Of a stretch of 64,000 bases of DNA, positions 1 through 9,204 are shown one piece after another. Each line of letters opens with the position of its first letter. Position 1 is the first letter of the stretch. The stretch lies in the NCBI RefSeq assembly GCF_943193155.1, contig NZ_CALPDB010000004.1:124001-188000 (forward strand). Reading direction: 5' to 3'. The notes beneath the pieces are model-generated. The model was not told the DNA's origin. It made no database searches and was given only the letters and a program-made list of their open reading frames with translations. Position numbers and translations under genes: made by a program. The stretch is from Veillonella intestinalis (GTDB lineage Bacteria > Bacillota > Negativicutes > Veillonellales > Veillonellaceae).

Positions 1-476
1 CTAATTATAAGATGAACTTTAAGACGTCATCAGGTAAGATTGAGATTTATAATCCAAGGGAACAGGCTATGTTACCTACTTATGTAGCACCTTATAGTGA
101 AACGGTGGCTAGTGGTGAATACCATTTAATTAATGCCCCTGATATTCGTATTTTAGACTCTTCGTTCTGTGAACGTGTATTTGATAGGACTAAACCACTT
201 ATGGCAGCTTGGATACATCCTGACGAGGGGATTAACTTGGGGGTACAAGAAGGTGATTTAGTAGAACTCGCTAATGAGCAAGGAACTTTGCAAATGCCGG
301 TATTTTTTGATAAAGGGGTACAACCTAAGACGGTTGTATCGTATGGTGTGTGGTGGCAACGTTATTCATCAGATGCTCAGGCAGGTATTAATGCATTAAC
401 CTCATCAAGGTTAACTGATTTTGCTGAAGGAAGCACTTTTTATGATGTAAAAGTAGATATTCGGCCTGTATCTTGA
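1..476 (+). CDS. Molybdopterin oxidoreductase, C-terminal fragment (5' end outside window)
   Basis: The reading frame is open from base 3 with no stop before an internal ATG at 12, so the gene begins before the window; about 157 codons are visible. The visible part reads like the molybdopterin-dinucleotide-binding (MopB_CT) domain that closes DMSO-reductase-family enzymes. It opens with F-K-T-S-S-G-K-I-E, close to the usual 'F-x-T-x-S-G-K-I-E' entry. It continues with a beta-barrel-like stretch containing 'A-W-I-H-P-D-E-G' and 'V-Q-E-G-D-L-V'. The substrate cannot be told from this end of the protein. A hairpin terminator follows at 571-606. Family call is firm; specific enzyme unknown. Confidence 0.8.
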   Translation, partial: NYKMNFKTSSGKIEIYNPREQAMLPTYVAPYSETVASGEYHLINAPDIRILDSSFCERVFDRTKPLMAAWIHPDEGINLGVQEGDLVELANEQGTLQMPVFFDKGVQPKTVVSYGVWWQRYSSDAQAGINALTSSRLTDFAEGSTFYDVKVDIRPVS

Positions 477-570
477 TTTTTAATGCAATCTCATAAAAAT
501 TTTCTATAAATAGAGTGGTTCTATTAAAGGTGAAAAATAGTTTATTTAAATGCCTTGAATATAGGGAAAA

Positions 571-606
571 TGCGCATTTCGCTGTAATGGTGAAATGTGT
601 TTTTTC
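571..606 (+). terminator. Rho-independent terminator after the molybdopterin oxidoreductase
   Basis: An 8-bp stem (573-580 with 592-599, one G-U) is followed directly by a run of six T at 600-605. It lies about 100 bases after the stop codon at 476. Confidence 0.6.
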
Positions 607-681
607 TATATGGTTTTCTCTTTTTAAAGAAAGATATGCAAAAATGTAATAAATAAAACTAGGAAATATTTCAAAATACAT

Positions 682-710
682 TTGTCCAATTCTTAAAAAC
701 GTTGTATAAT
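682..710 (+). promoter_or_regulatory. Sigma-70-type promoter for brnQ
   Basis: TTGTCC at 682-687 and a perfect TATAAT at 705-710 are separated by 17 bases. The predicted start of transcription is about 35 bases before the brnQ initiation codon. Confidence 0.7.
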
Positions 711-751
711 CTAATGCAAACCTTAATTTAATAAGAGAGAGGATGGGGATT

Positions 752-2119
752 ATGAATACGGAAAATGTTAAATTAAGTAACCGAGCCTATATCGCTATTG
801 GCTTGATGTTGTTCGCTCTATTTTTTGGAGCTGGTAATCTAATTTTCCCTGCGTCCTTAGGACAACAAGCAGGCGAAAATGTTTGGTGGGCTATTTTAGG
901 CTTTATCATTACTGGTGTGGGTCTGCCATTACTTGGTGTTATGGCTATGGGTTACTCTGGTTCTAAGGACGTACAGGCTTTAGCTAGTCGCGTACATCCA
1001 GTGTATGGTTTCATTTACACGGTATTATTATATTTGACAATTGGACCTGCTTTTGCGATTCCACGTACGGGTACAGTATCTTATGAAATTGCAGTAAAAC
1101 CATTTTTAGGTGGGGCGGCTAATGATACAGCGCAAACTATGTTCTTAGTTGTGTTCTTTGCCCTTACGCTTTGGTTATCTATTAACCCAGCTAAGTTAGT
1201 TGATCGCATTGGTAAAGTGTTGACGCCATTATTATTAATTAGTATTTGTGCTTTAATTATTAAATCATTGGTTACACCAATGGGTGGGTATCAAGAGCCG
1301 ACAGATGCCTATGCTACTACTGGTGTAGCTATTGTGCAAGGTGTTTTAGATGGTTATAATACGATGGATGCGTTGGCATCATTAGTATTTGCTATTCTTG
1401 TTATTGATTTTGTTAAGTTGTCTGGTGCTCAGACAAAAGAAGAAATTACTTCGGCTACTTTTAAAGCAGGTTTAATTGCTGTGGCTTGGTTAGGCTTTGT
1501 ATATATTTTCGTAGCTAATCTTGGGGCTACTAGCGTTAGTCAACTTGGTATTTTAGATACCGGTGCTCCTGTATTGGCAGAAAGTGCTAAATTGTTATTT
1601 GGTAACATTGGTGCTTTAATTTTGGCCGTAATTGTATTATTGGCATGCTTGACTACAAGTATTGGTCTTGTAACATCTTGTGCTAAATATTTCTACCGTG
1701 TATACTCTGGCATTAATTATAAAATTTATGCTGTTATTTTCTCGGTAGTGTCCTTCTTTATTGGTATGTATGGCTTGAAAACTATCATCGTAGCCGCTAT
1801 TCCAGTATTAATGTTCTTGTATCCATTGACAATTGCTATTATCACTTTGGCTTTCTTGAATAACACATTCCAAGGCCGTCAATGTGTATATGTTTGGACT
1901 ATGGGTTTAACTTTAATCAGTGCTTTTGTAAGTGGTTGTGAAACAGCGGAAGTAAATCTTGGTGCTTTTGGTCAATGGTTTGCTACGTATGTGCCATTCC
2001 ATGATGTAGGTATGGGTTGGATTACCTTTACGGTAGGTGGTTTAATTATTGGCTTTATCCATAAAACGCTTGTATCTAAACCAGAAGTAGCACCTGAACA
2101 GGAAGAATCTGTAGCCTAA
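752..2119 (+). CDS. brnQ: Branched-chain amino acid carrier BrnQ (LIVCS family)
   Basis: Sodium- or proton-coupled importer of leucine, isoleucine and valine in the inner membrane. The 455-residue protein is hydrophobic throughout with about 12 membrane segments. It opens with the family signature 'L-F-F-G-A-G-N-L-I-F-P' near residues 23-33 and has 'T-G-V-G-L-P-L-L-G-V' after it. An ATG at 743 is also in frame, but the GAGAGG motif at 737-742 abuts it and is 9 bases from the ATG at 752, so 752 is preferred. It has its own promoter and terminator. It sits 2 kb before the ilv operon, so uptake and synthesis of the same amino acids are encoded side by side. Confidence 0.9.
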   Translation: MNTENVKLSNRAYIAIGLMLFALFFGAGNLIFPASLGQQAGENVWWAILGFIITGVGLPLLGVMAMGYSGSKDVQALASRVHPVYGFIYTVLLYLTIGPAFAIPRTGTVSYEIAVKPFLGGAANDTAQTMFLVVFFALTLWLSINPAKLVDRIGKVLTPLLLISICALIIKSLVTPMGGYQEPTDAYATTGVAIVQGVLDGYNTMDALASLVFAILVIDFVKLSGAQTKEEITSATFKAGLIAVAWLGFVYIFVANLGATSVSQLGILDTGAPVLAESAKLLFGNIGALILAVIVLLACLTTSIGLVTSCAKYFYRVYSGINYKIYAVIFSVVSFFIGMYGLKTIIVAAIPVLMFLYPLTIAIITLAFLNNTFQGRQCVYVWTMGLTLISAFVSGCETAEVNLGAFGQWFATYVPFHDVGMGWITFTVGGLIIGFIHKTLVSKPEVAPEQEESVA

Positions 2120-2200
2120 AGGATAGACGCTAATCGGGGGAATCAGCGTACTACAATCAGTAAATAAGATTTTAGGTAAAACTTAATCAGAAACTTTATA

Positions 2201-2236
2201 AAATGAGTAGTTCTACATAGAACTACTCATTTTTTA
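2201..2236 (+). terminator. Terminator after brnQ
   Basis: Perfect 14-bp stem (2201-2214 with 2219-2232) with a four-base loop, running into a T-rich tail. Confidence 0.9.
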
Positions 2237-2312
2237 TATGTCTACAAATTATGAAAATAGTGTATAATGGATAAGTAAAACAGTAGCTTATAGTAGTATA
2301 GGAGGATTTTTG

Positions 2313-3707
2313 GTGAGTTGGTTGCGTAGGAAGCCCTTAGCTGATTTAACAGCAGTGGCAGAGGAGAAAAAATTGTCAAAAGCCTTGAGTGCTTTTGATG
2401 TTACCCTATTAGGGTTAGGTGTTATTATTGGGACTGGTATTTTCGTATTGACGGGTATTGGTGCTGCTGATTATGCAGGCCCTGGTTTGATGCTCTCGTT
2501 CGTATTGGCAGCCATTACTTGTGCCTTTGTTTGTTTAGCCTATAGTGAACTAGTTGCTATGCTACCTGTATCTGGTAGTGCCTATACCTATACATATGCA
2601 TCCCTAGGCGAGTTTTTCGGCTGGTGGGTTGGCTGGGGCTTAGTGTTGGAATACTCCGTAGGCGCTAGTGCTGTAGCCGGTGGCTGGTCTGCCTATTTGG
2701 TGGGGATTTTACATGCTGCCGGAATTGATTTACCTCATGCTTTAACAGCGGTTCCTCATGATGGTGGAATCGTTAATTTACCAGCGGTTTTAGTGGTGTT
2801 ATTTGCTACAGGTCTCTTAGTATTGGGGATTCGTGAGAGTGCCAAAGTAAATCGGGTGCTTGTATTAATCAAAGTAGGTACAATCTTCTTGTTTTTATTC
2901 CTAGCAGCCCCTCATGTAGATCCTGCTAATTGGGATCCATTTTTACCTTATGGTTGGCAAGGGGTTACAGCGGGAACCGCTATTCTTTTCTTTGCGTATT
3001 TAGGTGTAGATTCGTTAGCTACAGCGGCGGAAGAAACGAAGAATCCAAAAGTAGATATGCCGATTGGTATTATTGCTTCGCTCGTTATATGTACGATTTT
3101 ATATATTGCTGTTAGCGTTGTTATGACTGGCGTAGTACCGTATCCTCAATTAGATACAGCAGCACCAGCCTCCTATGTGTTGGAATATGTAGGTATGCGG
3201 GCTGGTTCGGCCATTGTAGGGACTGGTGCTCTTTGTGGTTTATCTACGGTGTTGTTGGTTATGATTTATGCGCAGACCCGTGCTTTTTATGCTATGAGCC
3301 GAGATGGTCTAATTCCACATAGCTTATGTCGTATTCATAAGAAATATCGTACGCCTCATATTATTACGATGGTTGTTGGCGTAGTAGTAGCCTTGATTTC
3401 TGGGTTTACCCCTATTCATGTGGTGGCTGAAATGTGTTCCGCTGGTACCTTATTTGCTTTTATGTGTTCCGCTTTAGGCATTATGGTATTGCGTCGGGTA
3501 TATCCTGATGTGAAACGAGATTTCCGTTGTCCTGCTGTATATGTGGTGGCGCCTTTAGCTATTTTATTCTGTGCATTTGTTTTTTCCCAATTATCAGCCC
3601 ATACAATTCAATTATTTATGGCTTGGAGTGTATTAGGATTTTTGATTTATATGGGTTATAGTCGTAAACATAGTGTGTTAGGACAGGCTCACCGAAGTGA
3701 TTCTTAA
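2313..3707 (+). CDS. APC-family amino acid permease (cationic amino acid transporter-like)
   Basis: Inner-membrane amino acid transporter of the APC superfamily, about 12 membrane segments over 464 residues. The N-terminal region 'L-G-L-G-V-I-I-G-T-G-I-F-V-L-T-G' near residues 34-50 is the substrate-binding glycine motif of the family, and 'A-E-E-T-K-N-P' near residue 241 is the conserved cytoplasmic loop seen in YfnA/CAT-type permeases. GGAGG at 2301-2305 is 7 bases from the GTG at 2313; a TTG one codon earlier is too close. A TATAAT at 2263-2268 gives a plausible promoter. Substrate cannot be fixed from sequence alone. Confidence 0.85.
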   Translation: MSWLRRKPLADLTAVAEEKKLSKALSAFDVTLLGLGVIIGTGIFVLTGIGAADYAGPGLMLSFVLAAITCAFVCLAYSELVAMLPVSGSAYTYTYASLGEFFGWWVGWGLVLEYSVGASAVAGGWSAYLVGILHAAGIDLPHALTAVPHDGGIVNLPAVLVVLFATGLLVLGIRESAKVNRVLVLIKVGTIFLFLFLAAPHVDPANWDPFLPYGWQGVTAGTAILFFAYLGVDSLATAAEETKNPKVDMPIGIIASLVICTILYIAVSVVMTGVVPYPQLDTAAPASYVLEYVGMRAGSAIVGTGALCGLSTVLLVMIYAQTRAFYAMSRDGLIPHSLCRIHKKYRTPHIITMVVGVVVALISGFTPIHVVAEMCSAGTLFAFMCSALGIMVLRRVYPDVKRDFRCPAVYVVAPLAILFCAFVFSQLSAHTIQLFMAWSVLGFLIYMGYSRKHSVLGQAHRSDS

Positions 3708-3755
3708 GATAACATAGAATATGTATTTAAGATAAAATAGAATATGCATTCAATG

Positions 3756-3800
3756 TGCACTATGAGTGGATATATGCTCATAGTGCATATTTGTTTTGTT
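3756..3800 (+). terminator. Terminator after the APC permease
   Basis: An 11-bp stem (3756-3766 with 3777-3787) with a ten-base loop is followed by a T-rich stretch interrupted by two G. It separates the permease from the ilv promoter. Confidence 0.6.
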
Positions 3801-3852
3801 TAATAGATATGGATATTTGTCCGCAAAATTTTGAAAAAATTAAAATTTTTAC

Positions 3853-3881
3853 TTGCTATTTTAGAAATAGGGTGTTAATAT
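3853..3881 (+). promoter_or_regulatory. Promoter of the ilv leader and operon
   Basis: TTGCTA at 3853-3858 and TAATAT at 3876-3881 are spaced by 17 bases. A TG at 3873-3874 gives an extended -10. The leader transcript would start near 3888 and run about 380 nt before ilvD. A 9-bp inverted repeat (3889-3897 with 3909-3917) lies at its 5' end. Confidence 0.65.
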
Positions 3882-3980
3882 AGTGTACAACAATACACAA
3901 GCAGTGGATGTATTGTTTGATGAATTTATAATTTCGTGCTAGTTAGCACATAGCGTATACAGTGGAAAGGAGGACATGTC

Positions 3981-4130
3981 ATGTTAGGTTTAGTAGTAGT
4001 CATTATTAGCTTGCTCATTATTATTGACATTATTGTCATTAGCCATGAATACAACTTAACAGACATCGTCTTAAAAGTTTCCACAAATCATGGGCCTGAG
4101 CTCACCTCAATGAGAGGTTTTGCAAGCTAA
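3981..4130 (+). CDS. Branched-chain-rich leader peptide of the ilv operon
   Basis: A 49-codon open frame with a strong ribosome site (AAAGGAGG at 3966-3973, 7 bases from the ATG). Codons 5-20 encode Val-Val-Val-Ile-Ile-Ser-Leu-Leu-Ile-Ile-Ile-Asp-Ile-Ile-Val-Ile, so 14 of 16 specify the amino acids made by the downstream operon. This is the hallmark of a transcription-attenuation leader such as E. coli ilvL, although the peptide is longer than that one (32 residues). The tail (codons 21-49) is not enriched and ends at TAA 4128-4130. A terminator lies 77 bases downstream. The role in attenuation is inferred from this arrangement. Confidence 0.8.
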   Translation: MLGLVVVIISLLIIIDIIVISHEYNLTDIVLKVSTNHGPELTSMRGFAS

Positions 4131-4206
4131 TATAAAGTAGCTTAGGACATGTAATACATTTTCATATTTGTGCGAGACAATACGAATATTTTATACGGTA
4201 CTTTTG

Positions 4207-4233
4207 AGACGATTCTTCGGAATCGTCTTTTTT
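4207..4233 (+). terminator. Attenuator (terminator) before ilvD
   Basis: A 9-bp perfect stem (4207-4215 with 4220-4228) is capped by a C(UUCG)G tetraloop and followed by an unbroken T-run at 4228-4234. It lies between the leader peptide and ilvD, 38 bases before the ilvD start. A copy of the right arm's ATCGTCT inside the leader (4065-4071) could pair with the left arm to form an antiterminator. Confidence 0.85.
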
Positions 4234-4270
4234 TATTACATCACCTAGTGGTGATAAAGGAGAGAAGAAC

Positions 4271-5929
4271 ATGCGTAGTGATAATTTTTCAAAAGGTGTA
4301 GCGAGAGCACCTCATCGGTCCTTACTAAAAGCATTGGGTTTTGTGAATGAAGAAATCGGTAAACCTGTTATTGGTATTGCGAATTCCTTCAATGAGATTA
4401 TCCCGGGCCATATGCATTTACGAAACCTAGTGCAAGCTGTTAAGGATGGCATTCGCGAAGCTGGTGGTATTCCTATGGAATTTAATACCATTGGTATTTG
4501 TGACGGCACGGCGATGAATCATATTGGCATGAAATACTCCTTAGTAACGCGGCAGATTGTGGCTGATTCCATTGAAGCCACGGCGATGGCCACCCCGTTT
4601 GATGGGCTAGTATTCATTCCTAATTGTGACAAAATTGTGCCAGGCATGTTGATGGCAGCAGCTAGACTCAATATTCCTTCAGTCTTTGTAAGTGGTGGTG
4701 CTATGTTAGCCGGTAAGCATAAGGGTAAGCGAGTCGGTCTTAGTGATGTGTTTGAAGCGGTTGGCAAAGTAGAGGCTGGCTTGATGAGCGAAGAAGAACT
4801 AGCACAGTTAGAAGATACCGCATGCCCTACCTGTGGTTCTTGCTCTGGTATGTACACGGCGAACACAATGAATTGTTTGACTGAGGCTTTGGGAATGGCG
4901 TTACCTGGTAATGGTACAATTCCTGCGGTGTATTCAGAACGATTGCGCTTAGCAAAACGAGCTGGATTACAGATTATGGAGGTTCTTAAAGCCGATTTAC
5001 GGCCAAGGGATATTTTAACACGTGAAGCCTTTGAAAATGCAGTGGCTGTAGATATGGTCTTAGGTGGTTCTTCGAATACGGCGCTTCACTTGCCAGCGGT
5101 AGCGTATGAAGCAGGTGTTCCACTCACGTTAGCAGATTTTGATAGAATTGCACAAACTACACCGCAATTATCTAAGCTGTCTCCTTCAGGGTCGTATTTC
5201 ATTGAAGATTTGTATGAAGCAGGTGGCATTACAGCCGTATTGCACCGTTTACAAGAAGCACATAAGCTTCATGAAACAGCAAAAACTGTAGCATTAGTTA
5301 CGCAAGGTGAGTTAGCTCAAGTAGCTAAGGTAATAGATGAGGATGTGATTCACTCTTGGACAGATCCAGTATATCCAACGGGCGGGATTGCCGTTCTAAC
5401 TGGTAATTTAGCACCTGATGGCTCTGTAGTTAAGGCTGGTGCGGTGGATCCAGAAATGTTGGTACATAGTGGCCCTGCTCGAGTTTTTAATAGTGAGGAA
5501 GAAGCTTGTGAGGCTATTACTAGCAATCAGATTAAGAAAGGAGACGTCGTTGTTATTCGGTATGCAGGACCAAAAGGAGGTCCTGGGATGCCTGAGATGT
5601 TAACGCCTACCTCTACGATTACGGGAATGGGCCTTGGCAAAGAGGTAGCTCTTATTACAGACGGTCGTTTCTCGGGCGCTACACGGGGTGCATCCATTGG
5701 TCATATTTCACCAGAAGCGGCGGCTGGGGGGCCGATTGCTTTGATTGAAGAAGGTGACATTATCGAAATTGATATTCCGAACCGTAAGTTAGCAGTACAG
5801 TTGAGTGATGAGGAATTAGCGGCGCGTAAGGCCAAGTTTACACCTCGTGATTCAGGGGCTACAGGGTATTTGAAAAAGTATGCCAGCCATGTATCGTCGG
5901 CCGCTGAAGGGGCTATTGAGAAATATTAA
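4271..5929 (+). CDS. ilvD: Dihydroxy-acid dehydratase
   Basis: Dehydrates 2,3-dihydroxy-isovalerate and -methylvalerate to the 2-keto acids of valine and isoleucine; an Fe-S cytoplasmic enzyme. The 552-residue length matches the family. Cluster and metal ligands are visible: 'N-C-D-K-I-V-P-G-M' near residue 117 and '[11 protein letters not shown]' near residue 185. The C-terminal 'G-R-F-S-G-A-T-R-G' barrel motif is present. The start has AAAGGAGA a few bases upstream. First structural gene of the ilv operon and the immediate target of the upstream attenuator. Confidence 0.97.
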   Translation: MRSDNFSKGVARAPHRSLLKALGFVNEEIGKPVIGIANSFNEIIPGHMHLRNLVQAVKDGIREAGGIPMEFNTIGICDGTAMNHIGMKYSLVTRQIVADSIEATAMATPFDGLVFIPNCDKIVPGMLMAAARLNIPSVFVSGGAMLAGKHKGKRVGLSDVFEAVGKVEAGLMSEEELAQLEDTACPTCGSCSGMYTANTMNCLTEALGMALPGNGTIPAVYSERLRLAKRAGLQIMEVLKADLRPRDILTREAFENAVAVDMVLGGSSNTALHLPAVAYEAGVPLTLADFDRIAQTTPQLSKLSPSGSYFIEDLYEAGGITAVLHRLQEAHKLHETAKTVALVTQGELAQVAKVIDEDVIHSWTDPVYPTGGIAVLTGNLAPDGSVVKAGAVDPEMLVHSGPARVFNSEEEACEAITSNQIKKGDVVVIRYAGPKGGPGMPEMLTPTSTITGMGLGKEVALITDGRFSGATRGASIGHISPEAAAGGPIALIEEGDIIEIDIPNRKLAVQLSDEELAARKAKFTPRDSGATGYLKKYASHVSSAAEGAIEKY

Positions 5930-5989
5930 TTGACGACGTGAGAAATCGTCATATGGGAGAGCGGACATTTTATATAGAGCGTTTAACGC

Positions 5990-6180
5990 AATATGCTATA
6001 AAGAGCAATACCCTATAATAGGGAGAACTAGTGAGAATTAGTGAAAATTAGAGAGAACTTGAGAGCAGAGAGAACTAGATATAGAAGAAATATCGAATAA
6101 GGGGTGTTGAGAGAACCCTAACTGATATTTGAAGGATAGAGAGTAGAGAGAACTAGGTATAGAGAATACAAGTAAGAGAG
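5990..6180 (+). repeat. Purine-rich degenerate repeats between ilvD and ilvA
   Basis: The 272-base gap between ilvD and ilvA is dominated by GAGA-type purine repeats. The 9-mer GAGAACTAG occurs at 6023-6031, 6070-6078 and 6148-6156. An imperfect hairpin (6088-6094 with 6124-6130) sits in the middle without a T-run. No promoter of good quality was seen, so read-through from ilvD is assumed. Confidence 0.5.
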
Positions 6181-6201
6181 CAAAAGAAAAGGATTGGTAC
6201 G

Positions 6202-7431
6202 ATGTTAACACTTTATGATTTTATAGAAGCCCGTGAGCGATTAAGCACTGTGACAGTAAAAACAAAGTTAATTCACAGTAATGTTTTTTCGGAAGAATCG
6301 GGAAATGATGTATATATTAAGCCGGAAAATTTACAGCGTACAGGATCCTTTAAATTGCGAGGCGCCTATAACAAGATTGCTAAGCTAACCAAAGAGGAAA
6401 AGGCTTGTGGGGTTATTGCTTCGTCGGCTGGCAACCATGCCCAAGGGGTTGCTTTAGGGGCTCAAAAATTAGGTACAAAGGCGGTTATTGTTATGCCAAA
6501 GCCTAGCCCTCTTATTAAAGTGGAGGCTACCCGCCAATATGGTGCTGAGGTTGTATTAGCTGGTGAGGTCTATGACGAAGCTTATGCAGAAGCGGTGCGT
6601 TTACAAAAAGAGAATGGTTATGTGTTTGTTCATCCTTTTAATGATGAAGATGTCATTGAAGGGCAAGGTACCATTGCTCTTGAAATTTTGGAAGAATTAC
6701 CTGATGCTGATATTTTATTGGTTCCTGTTGGTGGTGGTGGTTTAGTAGCCGGTGTAGCGGCAGCGGCTAAATTAAAAAATCCTTCTATTAAAATTGTTGG
6801 GGTTGAACCAGAAGGGGCAGCCAGTGCTGTAGCTGCTTTGAAAGCGGAATCGCCAGTCGCATTAGAGAGTGTGAGTACCATTGCTGATGGTGCGGCGGTG
6901 AAGCAAATTGGGGACGTTACCTTACAATACATAAAAGAGTATGTAGATGAGATTGTAACGGTGTCTGATTATGAATTGATGGAAGCTTTTTTATTATTAG
7001 CGGAAAAGCACAAAATTGTTGGTGAAAATGCAGGTCTTTTATCTGTGGCAGGGCTCAAGAAGTTAAAGGAAAGAGGCAAAAAGGTAGTCTCTATTTTGAG
7101 TGGAGGCAATATTGATGTATTAACTATCGCTTCTATGATTAATAAGGGTCTTGTTCTACGAGGACGAATTTTTACTTTTTCTGTTAATTTGCCTGATAAG
7201 CCAGGTCAATTGGTGGCAGTTTCACAAATTGTTGCAGGACAGAATGCGAATGTAATTAAATTAGAACATAATCAGTTTAAAAATCTTGACCGTTTCCATG
7301 AAGTGGAGTTGCAAGTAACGGTTGAAACAAATGGGGAAGAACATATTCAACGAATTACAGAAGTGTTTGCAGAACATGGCTATACGATTCATCGTATTAA
7401 TACAAGTGAAGTCAACGAATATAGCCGCTAA
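6202..7431 (+). CDS. ilvA: Threonine ammonia-lyase (threonine dehydratase) with one C-terminal ACT domain
   Basis: PLP enzyme converting threonine to 2-oxobutanoate, the first step toward isoleucine. The PLP lysine is K51 in 'T-G-S-F-K-L-R-G-A-Y'. 'S-A-G-N-H-A-Q-G-V-A' and 'V-G-G-G-G-L' form the cofactor phosphate cradle. Residues from about 330 form a single ACT-like regulatory domain. At 409 residues it is shorter than the two-ACT E. coli IlvA. Its place inside the ilv operon argues for a biosynthetic role. Confidence 0.92.
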   Translation: MLTLYDFIEARERLSTVTVKTKLIHSNVFSEESGNDVYIKPENLQRTGSFKLRGAYNKIAKLTKEEKACGVIASSAGNHAQGVALGAQKLGTKAVIVMPKPSPLIKVEATRQYGAEVVLAGEVYDEAYAEAVRLQKENGYVFVHPFNDEDVIEGQGTIALEILEELPDADILLVPVGGGGLVAGVAAAAKLKNPSIKIVGVEPEGAASAVAALKAESPVALESVSTIADGAAVKQIGDVTLQYIKEYVDEIVTVSDYELMEAFLLLAEKHKIVGENAGLLSVAGLKKLKERGKKVVSILSGGNIDVLTIASMINKGLVLRGRIFTFSVNLPDKPGQLVAVSQIVAGQNANVIKLEHNQFKNLDRFHEVELQVTVETNGEEHIQRITEVFAEHGYTIHRINTSEVNEYSR

Positions 7432-7482
7432 GGAATGAGAGTTGTCGAGATAGCGGTAAAAGAGAAGAGAGGATGTGAACAC

Positions 7483-9204
7483 ATGAGTACAGAGACAATC
7501 AATGGGGCTAGAATCGTACTGGAAACATTACATCGCATAGGTGTAACGGACTTTTTTGGCTATCCTGGGGGCGCGGTTATTCCTATTTATGATGAAATTT
7601 ATAAATACCATGAGTTAACACATTACTTTGCTCGTCATGAGCAAGGGGCTGCGCATGAAGCGGATGGTTATGCGAGAGCTACCGGTAAATGTGGTGTTTG
7701 TTTAGCTACTTCGGGACCTGGAGCAACTAATTTAGTGACTGGCTTGATGACAGCGCACATGGATTCGGTGCCGGTGTTAGCTATTACGGGACAAGTGGGG
7801 AGGTCGTTACTGGGTAAAGATGCCTTTCAGGAATCCGATATTGTAGGTATCACTATGCCGATTACTAAAAATAATTACCTAGTTAAATCCATTTATGATT
7901 TACCACGGATTTTGCGGGAAGCCCATTATATTGCTACCACAGGGCGTCCTGGGCCAGTGTTAGTAGACATTCCTAAAGATGTACAGTTAGCTAGTATTTC
8001 GAGAGCTGAATTTGATCGTCTTTGTGAAGAGCCCTTTGCTTTGGAAGGCTATGAGCCAACCTATAAAGGTCATCCTTTACAGATTAAAAAGGCGGTGTCC
8101 TTGCTGAAATCTGCCAAACGGCCTCTCATTATTGCAGGGGCAGGCATATTAAAAGGGCGGGCTGCGGATGAACTGTATGAATTGGCTACGAAAGCACAAA
8201 TTCCAGTGACGAATACTTTGTTGGGGCTTGGTTCTTTTCCAGGTAATCATGAACTATTTTTAGGAATGCTTGGCATGCACGGCACGGCAGCGGCCAATTT
8301 TGCTACTGATGAAGCGGATGTGGTATTAGCAGCGGGGATTCGCTTTGATGATCGCATTGCGGGGAATCCAGAAGCCTTTTGTAAACAAGCTAAGATTATT
8401 CATATTGATATTGACCCTGCTGAGATTGAAAAGAATCGCAAAGTAGATGTGCCCATTGTAGGTGATGTAAAGCAAGTTTTGCAAGCAATGAATAGCGCTA
8501 TGACTGAACTTTCGCATGAAGAATGGGTAGGGCAAACGAATAGGTGGAAAGAAGAATATGCCCTACGCTATCGAGACGTTTCAGAAACGCAATTAGTACC
8601 ACAAAAGGTATTGGCTACATTGAATGAATTGCTACAAGGAGACGCTATCATTGTTACCGATGTAGGGCAGCATCAAATGTGGGCGGCTCAATATTTTACC
8701 TATCAATCGCCTAATAGTATTGTCACCTCTGGTGGTGCCGGCACAATGGGCTTTGGTTTGCCAGCTGCTATTGGCGCGCAAGTGGGACAACCAAATAAAA
8801 AGGTTGTCTTAATTGTTGGTGATGGGGGCTTACAAATGACGGCCCATGAATTATTGCTTATCAAACAATATAAGTTGCCAGTAAAAGTTGTTTTACTAAA
8901 TAATTCTTATTTGGGCATGGTGCGACAATGGCAGGAATTATTCAATGATAAACGGTATTCCTTCGTTGATTTATCCGTGAACCCTGATTTCCAAACCTTG
9001 GCTGCTGCTTATGGTGTACGCAGTGTTAAAGTGGAAGGACAACATGATTTAAAGGCAAAATTACAAGCGGAACTTGAATCTGATGAAGGCGTATTAATTG
9101 AATGTATCGTAGAGCGTGAAGAGAATGTGTATCCTATGATTCCAGCTGGTATGACTGTAGGGGATATGCGTGGCGCAAAGGGGGTGGCCGACGATGGCGA
9201 ATGA
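7483..9204 (+). CDS. ilvB: Acetolactate synthase, catalytic (large) subunit
   Basis: ThDP-dependent synthesis of 2-acetolactate or 2-aceto-2-hydroxybutyrate. The product is 573 residues if it starts at the ATG at 7483, which follows AGAGG at 7468-7472. An in-frame ATG at 7435 would add 16 residues that do not resemble the family. The catalytic glutamate region 'A-R-H-E-Q-G-A-A-H-E-A-D-G-Y' is near residue 45. The ThDP motif begins 'G-D-G-G-L-Q-M' and closes at 'N-N-S-Y-L-G-M-V-R-Q-W'. It overlaps ilvN by 11 bases, indicating translational coupling with the regulatory subunit. Confidence 0.96.
   Translation: MSTETINGARIVLETLHRIGVTDFFGYPGGAVIPIYDEIYKYHELTHYFARHEQGAAHEADGYARATGKCGVCLATSGPGATNLVTGLMTAHMDSVPVLAITGQVGRSLLGKDAFQESDIVGITMPITKNNYLVKSIYDLPRILREAHYIATTGRPGPVLVDIPKDVQLASISRAEFDRLCEEPFALEGYEPTYKGHPLQIKKAVSLLKSAKRPLIIAGAGILKGRAADELYELATKAQIPVTNTLLGLGSFPGNHELFLGMLGMHGTAAANFATDEADVVLAAGIRFDDRIAGNPEAFCKQAKIIHIDIDPAEIEKNRKVDVPIVGDVKQVLQAMNSAMTELSHEEWVGQTNRWKEEYALRYRDVSETQLVPQKVLATLNELLQGDAIIVTDVGQHQMWAAQYFTYQSPNSIVTSGGAGTMGFGLPAAIGAQVGQPNKKVVLIVGDGGLQMTAHELLLIKQYKLPVKVVLLNNSYLGMVRQWQELFNDKRYSFVDLSVNPDFQTLAAAYGVRSVKVEGQHDLKAKLQAELESDEGVLIECIVEREENVYPMIPAGMTVGDMRGAKGVADDGE

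Noticed and set aside
3888-4270. T-box leader before ilvD
   Set aside because: No T-box consensus (AGGGUGGNACCGCG) and no specifier loop; the leader-peptide model fits better.
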